A stretch of 64,000 nucleotides of DNA from Pseudomonas vlassakiae (GTDB lineage Bacteria; Pseudomonadota; Gammaproteobacteria; Pseudomonadales; Pseudomonadaceae), in contig NZ_JABWRP020000004.1 of the NCBI RefSeq assembly GCF_014269035.2, forward strand, positions 124,001 to 188,000, read 5' to 3'. This document shows positions 36,460 to 45,500 of the stretch, one piece after another. The position numbers and the translations under genes were made by a program. Each line of letters starts with the position of its first letter. Position 1 is the first letter of the stretch. The notes below the pieces were generated by a model. That model did no database searches, was not told the DNA's origin, and was given only the letters and a program-made list of their open reading frames with translations.

Positions 36460-39033
36460 TCAGGCGCCGACGAGTGCCGGCTGGCCTTCATTCTCCGGAT
36501 GCAGCGGCAGCAGCGGCGAATGCGGGTCGTTCTTGATCGAGGCACGCCACACATCGATCCACGCCGCGTTGTGCTCTGCCCAGACCTGCTCGTGCAGGCG
36601 GCTCAAGGCCACCGGATCGCTGAGCAAGGCCAGGCGGGTGTTGAGGTCCAGCCCTTTCGGCCCGACCTCGATCGCCTTGGCCACGCGCTCGGCACGCAGC
36701 GCCTCGATCGGCGCGGCCTGACCGTGGCGGGCGGTGGCCATGGCGCAGGCCAGGGCGTTCTGCCGAGGGTCGACCACCGCACGCACGAAGCCGTCATGCA
36801 GGGCATGCCAGCGGTTCTCGTGGGTGTACTGGTCGGTAGCCAGCAGTTCTTGCGGCGTCGCGTACTCCTCGGGAATCAGGAACAGCTTCTCGTCCTTGGC
36901 CGCCAGGCCCAGGCGCGTGCGGCTGGAGATGACCGATACCGGGATCGACAGCACCAGCGAGCCAACGATCGGCGCCAGCCACCACAGGAAGCTCGGGTTC
37001 AGCCAGGCCACCAGCCCGGCCCAGGCGAAGCCCAGCAGGGTCTGCGGACCATGGCGTCGCAGCGCTTCGCTCCAGGGGGTGGAGTCGTCGTCACGCTGCG
37101 GCGAGTTCCAGGTTGCCGCCCAGCCGAGGAACGCCGCCAGCACGAAGCGGGTATGGAAGATCATCCGTACCGGCGCCAGCAGCATGGAGAACAGCATCTC
37201 CATCAGCATCGACAGGGTGACCTTGATGCGCCCACCGTACTCGACGGCACCCTTGGCCCAGATCAGGATGACGCTGAGCAGCTTGGGCAGGAACAGCAGC
37301 ACGATAGTGGTGGAGAACAGCGCCACGGCCTTCTCCGGGTGCCACTGCGGCCACAGCGGGTAGAGCTGGTACGGTTCGATGAAGTACTGCGGCTCCATCA
37401 GGGTGTTGGTCGCCAGCAATGCCGTCGACAACACCAGGAACAGGAACCACAGCGGCGCCGACAGGTAAGACATCACCCCGGTGAGGAACACCGCACGGTG
37501 CACCGGGTGCATGCCCTTGACCAGGAACAGGCGGAAGTTCATCAGGTTACCGTGGCACCAGCGGCGGTCGCGCTTGAGCTCGTCGAGCAGGTTCGGCGGC
37601 AGTTCTTCGTAGCTGCCCGGCAGGTCATAGGCAATCCACACGCCCCAGCCGGCGCGGCGCATCAGCGCGGCTTCGACGAAGTCGTGGGAAAGGATGGCGC
37701 CGGCGAACGCACCTTTGCCCGGCAACGGAGCCAGGGCACAGTGCTCGATGAACGGCTTCATGCGGATGATCGCGTTATGGCCCCAGTAGTGCGATTCGCC
37801 CAGCTGCCAGAAGTGCAGGCCGGCGGTGAACAGCGGGCCGTATACGCGGGTGGCGAACTGCTGCATGCGCGCATACAGGGTATCCATGCCCGAGGCTTTC
37901 GGCCCGGTCTGGATGATGCCGGCGTCCGGGTTGGCCTCCATCAGGCGCACCAGGCTGCTCAGGCACTCGCCACTCATCACGCTGTCGGCGTCGAGCACGA
38001 CCATGTACTTGTACTCGCCACCCCAGCGACGGCAGAAGTCGTCGAGGTTGCCGCTCTTGCGCTTCACACGGCGACGGCGGCGGCGGTAGAAGATACGGCC
38101 GAAGCCCTTGGTTTCGCGGCACACGTCCAGCCAGGCCTGTTGCTCGGCCACGGCGATGTCGGTGTCGTTGGTGTCGCTGAGCACGAAGAAGTCGAAACGG
38201 TCGAGGTTGCCGCTGGCCGCCACCGACTCGAAGGTCGCCCGCAGGCCCGCGAACACACGCGGCACGTCTTCGTTGCAGATCGGCATCACCAGCGCGGTAC
38301 GCGCCTCGGGGGCAATCGGCTCATTGCCGGCACTGCTGCCGGAAATCTTGTATTTGTCACGCCCTGTGAGCAGCTCGAGGAAGCCCATCAGCGCGGTCCA
38401 GAAGCCTGCCGACACCCAGCAGAAGAGGATGCCGAACAGCACCAGGATGGACGTCTGCAAGGCATACGGCCAAACCTGCACCACGGTGTCCCACAGCGGC
38501 TGGTTGACGACTTCGTTCAGGTCGACGAACGACCAGCCCTGGTACGGCAGGATGCCCTTCATGTACCAGCCAGCGACGATGGTCTGGCCAATCATGAGGG
38601 CAAGCAGGATGTAACGACGGATCGAGCCGACCGTGCGCCAGCGCGCAGCGGGCAGCTCGCGCTTGGGCGGCTGCGGCGCGTTGGCACGGCCCGTCATGCG
38701 CCGCCACACGCGGATCAGCACATTGGTGCGCCATGGCTCGGGCACGACCTTGGTGCGCTTGATCGGCGGCGCGATCTTCAGGCACAGGCGGCCGCTGCCG
38801 TCGACACCGAGCATCTCGGCATCTTCCAGCTCGGCGGCGCTGCCCACGGTCAGGCGCGGGCCGACCGAGGCCTGCACGGCCTCGGTGGCGTTGGCGGCCG
38901 GGTTGGCCGCCAGGCGTTGGTGCAGCTCACTGAACGAAGTGCAGCTGGCGAGTTCCGCGCGCTGCTCATCGCTCAGTGGGAGGTGGGCCAGGTATTCGCC
39001 AAGCGATTCTGGCCTTGCGCTTGAGTTACTCAT
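36460..39033 (-). CDS. opgH: OpgH, glucans biosynthesis glucosyltransferase
   Basis: Large inner-membrane glycosyltransferase (GT2) that polymerises beta-1,2-linked glucose from UDP-glucose into osmoregulated periplasmic glucans. The 857 residues show transmembrane helices near 140-200, a cytoplasmic catalytic domain with [27 protein letters not shown] and the RRWCHGNL version of QxxRW, then a group of helices between about 500 and 690. Its ATG overlaps the opgG stop by eight bases (ATGAGTAA), so the two are co-translated. Confidence 0.96.
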   Translation of the reverse strand: MSNSSARPESLGEYLAHLPLSDEQRAELASCTSFSELHQRLAANPAANATEAVQASVGPRLTVGSAAELEDAEMLGVDGSGRLCLKIAPPIKRTKVVPEPWRTNVLIRVWRRMTGRANAPQPPKRELPAARWRTVGSIRRYILLALMIGQTIVAGWYMKGILPYQGWSFVDLNEVVNQPLWDTVVQVWPYALQTSILVLFGILFCWVSAGFWTALMGFLELLTGRDKYKISGSSAGNEPIAPEARTALVMPICNEDVPRVFAGLRATFESVAASGNLDRFDFFVLSDTNDTDIAVAEQQAWLDVCRETKGFGRIFYRRRRRRVKRKSGNLDDFCRRWGGEYKYMVVLDADSVMSGECLSSLVRLMEANPDAGIIQTGPKASGMDTLYARMQQFATRVYGPLFTAGLHFWQLGESHYWGHNAIIRMKPFIEHCALAPLPGKGAFAGAILSHDFVEAALMRRAGWGVWIAYDLPGSYEELPPNLLDELKRDRRWCHGNLMNFRLFLVKGMHPVHRAVFLTGVMSYLSAPLWFLFLVLSTALLATNTLMEPQYFIEPYQLYPLWPQWHPEKAVALFSTTIVLLFLPKLLSVILIWAKGAVEYGGRIKVTLSMLMEMLFSMLLAPVRMIFHTRFVLAAFLGWAATWNSPQRDDDSTPWSEALRRHGPQTLLGFAWAGLVAWLNPSFLWWLAPIVGSLVLSIPVSVISSRTRLGLAAKDEKLFLIPEEYATPQELLATDQYTHENRWHALHDGFVRAVVDPRQNALACAMATARHGQAAPIEALRAERVAKAIEVGPKGLDLNTRLALLSDPVALSRLHEQVWAEHNAAWIDVWRASIKNDPHSPLLPLHPENEGQPALVGA

Positions 39034-40762
39034 CGGCAGGCAACTGATAGCTCCAGGTCTCGGTCAGCACTTTTTCAGTGGTGGCCGGGGTCCCGTTGGT
39101 GGGTGCCGCATCGGCGGCGGGTTGTTCGGCCTTGGCTGGTTCCGCCTTGGCGGTTTTCTCATGCTTGGCGTGCTTGGTTGCTGCCTTTTCCTGCTTGGTT
39201 TCAGCAGCAGGCTTGGCCGGCTCGACCGGCACGTCACGCACCAGCGCAGCGCGCATTTCGGTGGACTTGTTGGCTTCCTTGACCTTCAGCCGCAGGGTCA
39301 GGCGCCAGCCCTTGGTCTCCGGGTTATAGCGCAGATTGTTCTCGACCACCTCGGCATTGTCGCCAACGCTGATCTGGCTGCGCACCGGGGTGTCTTCCGG
39401 CAGGGCGGCAAGGGCCGGGCCGGCGAAGTCGACCAGGAAGGCGACGCTGCCGTCTGGCTGGCGGATCAGGTTGGACTGCTTGACGTCACCGGTGGAGCGC
39501 AGGGTCTGCTTGACCCAGCCCAGGTCAGGGGCCTGGAACTGCTGCTCGTCGATGGTCCAGTGCAGGCGGTAGGCGTATTCGAACGGCTTGCCGGGTTCAG
39601 GCAGCTTCTCCGGGCTCCAGAAGGCAACGATGTTGTCGTTGGTCTCGTCGGCGGTCGGGATCTCGACCAGGTCGACGGTGCCCTTGCCCCAGTCACCTTT
39701 CGGCTCGATCCAGGCACTTGGACGCTTCTGGTAGTTGTCGTCGAGGTCTTCGAAGTCGCTGAAGGCGCGCTGGCGCTGCATCAGGCCGAAACCACGCGGG
39801 TTCTCGACGCTGAAGTTGCTCACGGCCAGGTGTTTCGGGTTGTTCAGCGGGCGCCACAGCCATTCGCCATTGCCGGCATGGATCGACAGGCCTTCGGAGT
39901 CATGCAGGGCCGGGCGATAGTTCAGCACCTTGGAGGGCTGGTTGGGGCCGAACAGGAACATGCTGGTCAGCGGGGCGATACCCAGGCGGCTGACCTGGTC
40001 ACGCAGGAACACCCGCGACTGCACGTCGACCACGGTATCGCTGCCCGGGCGCAGGATCAGCTTGTAGGCGCCGGTGGAGCGTGGCGAATCCAGCAGCGCG
40101 TAGATCACCAGGTGCTTGTCGGCCGGCTTTGGCTTCTCGACCCAGAACTCGGTGAAGCGCGGGAACTCCTCGCCCGACGGCAGCGCGGTGTCGATGGCCA
40201 GGCCACGGGCCGACAGGCCGTACACATGGCCCTTGCCGACCACGCGGAAGTAGCTGGCCCCCAGCAGGGTCATGATCTCGTCCTGCTTGTCGGCCTTGTT
40301 GATCGGGTAAAGCACGCGGAAACCGGCGTAACCGAGGTTCTTGACGGTTTCCGGGTCATGCGGCACGTCACCGAACTCGAAGCGGCTCGAGTCGTACTTG
40401 ATTTCCTCGACCTTGGTGGCAGTGATCTCGTTGATCTTCACCGGTGTGTCGAAGTGCATGCCCTGGTGGTAGAAGGACAGCTTGAACGGGGTCTTGTCCT
40501 TGGCCCACTCGGCCTTTTCCTGGAGGAAGTGGATCTTCTGGTAGTCCGCGAACTTCATGTCGCGGAACACCGCAGGCAGATTGCTCTTCGGTGCTTCGTA
40601 TTTCTGGCCGGCCAGATCCTTTGCCTTGGCTGCAACATCGTCAAGATTGAATGCCCACAGCTGGCCCGCGCTCATCAGGCCGACCAGTGCCACACTGGCC
40701 ATCAGGGCCTTGCGCAGCCCGGTGCCGGGGATTCTTGATGCTTTTTGGGGACTAACAATCAC
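39026..40762 (-). CDS. opgG: OpgG, periplasmic glucans biosynthesis protein
   Basis: Periplasmic protein required with OpgH to make the branched glucan backbone. With a GTG start at 40762 ([20 protein letters not shown]) the protein has 578 residues and a good signal peptide ending at about GQLWA. GAGGG lies 7 nt upstream; a longer open frame adds 27 residues with no site. The MdoG fold follows, with [31 protein letters not shown] and [28 protein letters not shown]. The C-terminal 55 residues are an extra Lys/Ala/Glu-rich tail. Confidence 0.95.
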   Translation of the reverse strand: MIVSPQKASRIPGTGLRKALMASVALVGLMSAGQLWAFNLDDVAAKAKDLAGQKYEAPKSNLPAVFRDMKFADYQKIHFLQEKAEWAKDKTPFKLSFYHQGMHFDTPVKINEITATKVEEIKYDSSRFEFGDVPHDPETVKNLGYAGFRVLYPINKADKQDEIMTLLGASYFRVVGKGHVYGLSARGLAIDTALPSGEEFPRFTEFWVEKPKPADKHLVIYALLDSPRSTGAYKLILRPGSDTVVDVQSRVFLRDQVSRLGIAPLTSMFLFGPNQPSKVLNYRPALHDSEGLSIHAGNGEWLWRPLNNPKHLAVSNFSVENPRGFGLMQRQRAFSDFEDLDDNYQKRPSAWIEPKGDWGKGTVDLVEIPTADETNDNIVAFWSPEKLPEPGKPFEYAYRLHWTIDEQQFQAPDLGWVKQTLRSTGDVKQSNLIRQPDGSVAFLVDFAGPALAALPEDTPVRSQISVGDNAEVVENNLRYNPETKGWRLTLRLKVKEANKSTEMRAALVRDVPVEPAKPAAETKQEKAATKHAKHEKTAKAEPAKAEQPAADAAPTNGTPATTEKVLTETWSYQLPADE

Positions 40763-40985
40763 GAGCAACCCTCGCCGAAAACAGATCATGAAACCAACGG
40801 CCAGCGACAAATGCCGGGTTGGCGAGCACTGTTCGGACCCCATGAGGGCCTAATGATTCCCCAAACGGGTCCAGACAATGCTCGAGTCAGAGTGAAACGA
40901 ACCTGCGAACGCAGGCTCACGCAGCGCGCGATTATCCAGCAGGATGCGTTACAACGCATCAGTGTGGACTAACTATTTATCGTAC

Positions 40986-41019
40986 AAAACCCCTTGTTTT
41001 CCTATAAACAAAGGGTTTT
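40986..41019 (-). terminator. Terminator downstream of dtd (could work both ways)
   Basis: AAAACCCCTTGTTT and AAACAAAGGGTTTT are inverted arms with one mismatch and a 6-base loop, with T-runs on both strands. It lies 7 bp after the dtd stop. The 220 bp between this hairpin and opgG should hold the opgGH promoter; I cannot choose a site there. Confidence 0.65.
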
Positions 41020-41025
41020 TCGACC

Positions 41026-41463
41026 TCATATTTGTAACAAGAATGTCACAGGGCCATCATTGACCAGGTGCACCTGCATGTCTGCACCGAAACGCCCGCT
41101 TGCCACATCGGCATGCTGGCCGCGTGCCTTGCTCAAAAGATAGTCGAACAATTCCGCCCCGAGCGCCGGTGGTGCGGCGGTCGAGAAGCTCGGCCGCATG
41201 CCGCTGCGGGTATCAGCCGCCAGGGTGAACTGGGACACCAGCAGCAGGCCGCCACCGACATCCTTGAGCGACAGGTTCATCTTGCCCTGCTCGTCACTGA
41301 ACACGCGATAGTTCAGCAGCTTGTGCAACAGTTTGTCGGCGTGTTCACGGGTATCTTCAGGCTCCACCGCCACCAACACCAGCAAGCCCTGGTCAATGGC
41401 ACCGACAATCTCCCCGCCCACTTCCACGCGTGCGCCACGCACGCGTTGCAGCAAGCCCTTCAT
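41026..41463 (-). CDS. dtd: D-aminoacyl-tRNA deacylase
   Basis: Removes D-amino acids wrongly attached to tRNA. The 145 residues start [15 protein letters not shown] and carry both catalytic signatures, [20 protein letters not shown] and the Gly-cisPro motif NDGPVT near the C-terminus. Its ATG overlaps the pip stop by four bases, so dtd is translated with pip. Confidence 0.96.
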   Translation of the reverse strand: MKGLLQRVRGARVEVGGEIVGAIDQGLLVLVAVEPEDTREHADKLLHKLLNYRVFSDEQGKMNLSLKDVGGGLLLVSQFTLAADTRSGMRPSFSTAAPPALGAELFDYLLSKARGQHADVASGRFGADMQVHLVNDGPVTFLLQI

Positions 41464-42431
41464 GCTTCTTCCAGCGGCAGGTCGAGCAGACGGCGCGCCA
41501 TCTGGTCGGCCGCACGCACCAGGGCATCGGTGATACCTGGCTCGGAGGCGGCATGCCCGGCGTCGCGGATCACCTTCAACTCGCTGTTCGGCCAGGCCTG
41601 GTGCAGCGCCCAGGCGTTGTCCAGCGGGCAGATCACGTCGTAGCGGCCATGCACGATCACCGCCGGCAGATGGGCAATCTTCGGCATGTCGCGAATCAGC
41701 TGGTCAGGCTCCAGGAACGCATTGTTCATGAAATAGTGGCATTCGATGCGGGCAATCGACAGCGCGCGCTGTGGCTCGGAGAAGCGGTCGACCACCAGCG
41801 GATTCGGGCGCAGCGTGGCGGTCCGGCCCTCCCAGGTGGACCAGGCCTTGGCCGCGTGCATCTGGGCGATCTGGTCGTTGCCGGTCAGGCGCTTGTGGAA
41901 GGCCTTGACCAGGTCACCCCGCTCCTCCGCGGGGATCGGTGCGATGTAGTCCTGCCAATAGTCGGGGAACATGCGGCTGGCGCCTTCCTGGTAGAACCAC
42001 TCGATTTCCTGCGGACGGCACAGGAAGATGCCGCGCAGGATCAGACCGTGAACGCGCTCGGGATGGGTCTGGGCGTAGGCCAGCGCCAGGGTCGAGCCCC
42101 ACGAGCCGCCGAACAGTACCCATTTTTCGATGCCCAGGTGCTTGCGGATGCGCTCAAGGTCCTCGACCAGGTGCCAGGTGGTGTTGTTCTCCAGGCTCGC
42201 GTGCGGCGTGGAGCGGCCACAGCCGCGCTGGTCGAAGGTGATGATGCGGTACAGGTTGGGGTCGAAGTAGCAACGGCTCTGGGCATCACAGCCCGCGCCT
42301 GGGCCACCGTGGATGAATACCACAGGCAGACCTTCCGGCGAGCCGCTTTCATCGACATACAGCACATGCGGCGCTTCCACGGCCAGATCATGCCGGGCGT
42401 AAGGTTTGATCTGCGGGTACAGGGTCTGCAT
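41460..42431 (-). CDS. pip: Proline iminopeptidase
   Basis: Alpha/beta-hydrolase that releases N-terminal proline from peptides. The 323 residues start [20 protein letters not shown] at ATG 42431, with GGAG upstream. The oxyanion HGGPGAGC, nucleophile elbow [14 protein letters not shown] and catalytic His in DAGHAASE are present. A longer frame reaches 42497 without a site. It is divergent from the giant LRR gene, leaving about 150 bp that must hold both promoters. Confidence 0.96.
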   Translation of the reverse strand: MQTLYPQIKPYARHDLAVEAPHVLYVDESGSPEGLPVVFIHGGPGAGCDAQSRCYFDPNLYRIITFDQRGCGRSTPHASLENNTTWHLVEDLERIRKHLGIEKWVLFGGSWGSTLALAYAQTHPERVHGLILRGIFLCRPQEIEWFYQEGASRMFPDYWQDYIAPIPAEERGDLVKAFHKRLTGNDQIAQMHAAKAWSTWEGRTATLRPNPLVVDRFSEPQRALSIARIECHYFMNNAFLEPDQLIRDMPKIAHLPAVIVHGRYDVICPLDNAWALHQAWPNSELKVIRDAGHAASEPGITDALVRAADQMARRLLDLPLEEA

Positions 42432-42525
42432 TGCGCACTCCGTGTGAGGTTTGGGTCGGCCGAGGGCCATCATAAACCTGAATTGCGCTTTGAGCATGTG
42501 TCTGCGGCGAGATCATGTTATGCAC

Positions 42526-42541
42526 GGGCTGCGCGCAGCCC
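42526..42541. repeat. 16-bp perfect palindrome upstream of the LRR-NEL gene
   Basis: GGGCTGCGCGCAGCCC is its own reverse complement, centred 47 bp before the ATG at 42581. It could be an operator or a leader hairpin. A further short palindrome (TCGAAGCCTTCGA) lies at 42551-42563. Confidence 0.5.
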
Positions 42542-42580
42542 TCAATAGCATCGAAGCCTTCGACAAATGCGAGGCTCACC

Positions 42581-45500
42581 ATGATCGAATCCGCGCGACA
42601 CCCCCTCCCCGACCCTGCCCACCCGCAAAACCTGATCGCCAGCAAGCTGCCCGCCTGGGTCGCCAGCCTTCCTGCCGCAGAGCGACGGCTGATGCGCGAT
42701 GCAGCAGGCCGGCGCGACCCCCTGTTCGAGCAGGCCTGCCAGGCCGAACCTGAACTTGCCCGGCAACTGGTGCAGGCGTACGGCACCCAAAGGCAGGTAG
42801 AAGACCTGCTGCGCGCACGGATGGCGAACTTGCCAGCGCTCGAGCCGTTTGCTGTCAGGCTGTTGACCGAGGCCATTGCCCAACGCTTCGGCCAGAACCT
42901 GGATGTCAGGGCCACCTACCTGCTGAACGTCAGCAAGGCTGCCGAATACAAGGAGGGCCTCAATGGCGATGCGCTGGTCAGCAGCGACCGCGCCGTGAAA
43001 CTGGCCACGCAATCCCTGTTGCATTGGGCACTGCAGAATTTCGAAGCATCCGAGGCAGAGCCTGGCGGGCTGCAAGCAGGTGGCAACAAATCGCTGGTCC
43101 TCGACAGCAACAACGTCAGCATCATCTCCTCCCCAAAGCAGTTGCCCATTGTTGCCGAGGACTTCGCGGCAATGGTGCGCGAACTGGACATCGGCGGTCA
43201 GTATCTGAAGCTGATCGATTCACTTCTCGCCTCGACGCCCACTGCGGGCAATCAGGCGGCCCAGGAGGTTTTCAGCCGCAGCGAACTGTCCACGTTCCGC
43301 TTGCATGTCCAGCGTGCCTATCTGCAAGGCGCAATCGACAAGGCCAGCCATGCCGCTCTGCTCCAGTTGGCCGCCGACGGCAAGGCAACCTACCAGGGAC
43401 GACCGATACTGTGCTCGCGCATCAGCCTGCTGCGCGCCACGCTGACCGGGGCCGCGGTAATGGGTGTCGCCGCCCCCGGATTCGCCGGTGGCGGCAGGTT
43501 TGCGCCACCCACCTTCCCCTATGGCGGCTGGCTGGTGATCTACCTGCCCGGGATGCCCGAGCCACTGACATTGCATGCCAGCCGGGCGGATGCCGAAGCA
43601 TTCCTGCTTGATCAGATGCCTGCCCTTCGCCGCCCTGAACAGCTACAGCTTGTCCCCGAGCGCGAAAAGTCCTCTTTTCTCGCCAGGCTCAGGGACACGC
43701 TTGAGCCCTACACCTGGAACCCGGCGAAAGGCCTCAAGGAGCGCATGGCTGACCCGAATGCCCGGATTACCCTCCACGTACAGCCCTTTACCCAGCCTTT
43801 TGTCGACGAACTGGTCGCCCAGCGCCTTCAGCGCCTGAGGGACGACGCGCTATTCCATGCCGTGCCGACAGCAAGCAAAGACCAGGAGAGCCTCGACAGG
43901 ACCCGGGCCTACTTCGAGTCCGTGGTATTGGGCAGCCTGAACATTGGCGCCTTTTTCATCCCGGGGCTCGCGCCTTTGATGCTGGGCCTGACGGCGCTGC
44001 AGCTTGGCCATGAAGTCTACGAAGGGCTGGCAAGCTGGAGCAATGGCGAGCGCGAGCAGGCCTTTGCCTACCTGATGGATGTGGTTGAAAACGCCGCCCT
44101 CATCGCCGCATTGGGCGCTGCAGGCGCGGCGGACGCCCAGCCTGCGGTGGAGCGGATTGCCGTGGAATCACCTTCATTCATCGAGGAGCTCGACACCGTC
44201 GAGCTCGACGACGGCAGCCAGCGCCTCTGGCGGCCTGACGTGAAGGCCTTCGCCCATGACATTGTCTTGCCTTCAACCAGCAGGCCGGATGCAGCGGGCC
44301 TGCATCATCACCAAGGCAAGACCTGGCTGGCCATCGCAGACAGGACATATTCCGTCAGGTATCAGGCTGACGCCAACGAATACCGCTTGCAGCCTGCGCA
44401 CGCTGGCGAGGGTTATCAACCAGCGGCACGGCACAACGGTGCCGGGGCCTGGTTGCTTCCAGGGGAAGATCCCGCGCGTTGGCCAGCGATGAAACTGTTT
44501 CGCCGCTGCGGCCCGCTCGGCAGCCGCTTCGACGAGCAGACTGCCGCGCACATCCTCGGCGTTTGCGGCATCGAAGAGAACGTGCTGCGCCGGGCTGTCA
44601 GCGACAACCTGCGAGTCCCGGCCCTGCTGGAGGACACCATGGTCCGGTTCGAACTGGATCGCTCGCTCGAACAATGGCCAGGCGACAGGCATGCCGAATT
44701 CCAGGCCCGCTACGCGCGCATGCCTGCCAGCGCCGGGGCCCCGGCCCATCTCATCTCGCAACGCTACCCCGGTCTTCCCACGCGGGTCATCGACGAGGTG
44801 TTGCGCAACGCCACCGACCAGGAATGGCAGGCACTGTCACAGGCAACGGTGCCTGTTCGCATGGCCGAGGAGATTCGCGTCTACCAGCAGCAGATCCGCC
44901 TGAGCCGTGCCTATGAAGGGCTCTATCTGCAAGCGCCGCGCAACTGGGACAGCGATCGACTGGCATTGCATAGCCTGGAGCAATTACCGGGCTGGCAAGC
45001 AAGCCCTGGGGTGACGCTGGCGCGATCGTTGAGTCCGTACCCTGTCGACACTGTCGGCGGCGCGCCCGACGCGCTGGGCAAAACCGTCTTCAGCCTGCAG
45101 GACGGTTACCGGGTCAGCCACGACGATGCCAGCGCACCGGACAGCCCGCTCCTGCCCACGATCTTTGCCGCGCTATTCGAGGCACTAAGCCCGACCCAAC
45201 GCGGGGCGCTGGCTGTGGAAAGCGCAGCTGACCTGCGTGGGCTCATCCAGCGCACGCCTCCGTTGCCGCGTGCAACCGCGCGAAAATTGCTCGGCATGCA
45301 GCCCGTACGGCCCGGCTATCGCTCGCCCATGCGCCTGGCCGATGGCCGCCTGGGCTACCCGTTGGGTGGCAGCCGCGTACGCACGGGCAGTGTGTCACGG
45401 CACAACCTGCTGGCCCGCATCCGCCAGCTTGGCCAGGCGGCCCCGCAGCCGCGCCCTGCCGAACAGATTCTGACAGCCCTGGAAAACCGCCAGCTGTCCC

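Noticed and set aside
36499..39024. 841-residue open frame on the plus strand opposite opgH
   Set aside because: It mirrors opgH over its whole length, its composition (His/Gln/Arg-rich) is that of a GC-rich antisense shadow, and opgH shows clear family motifs.
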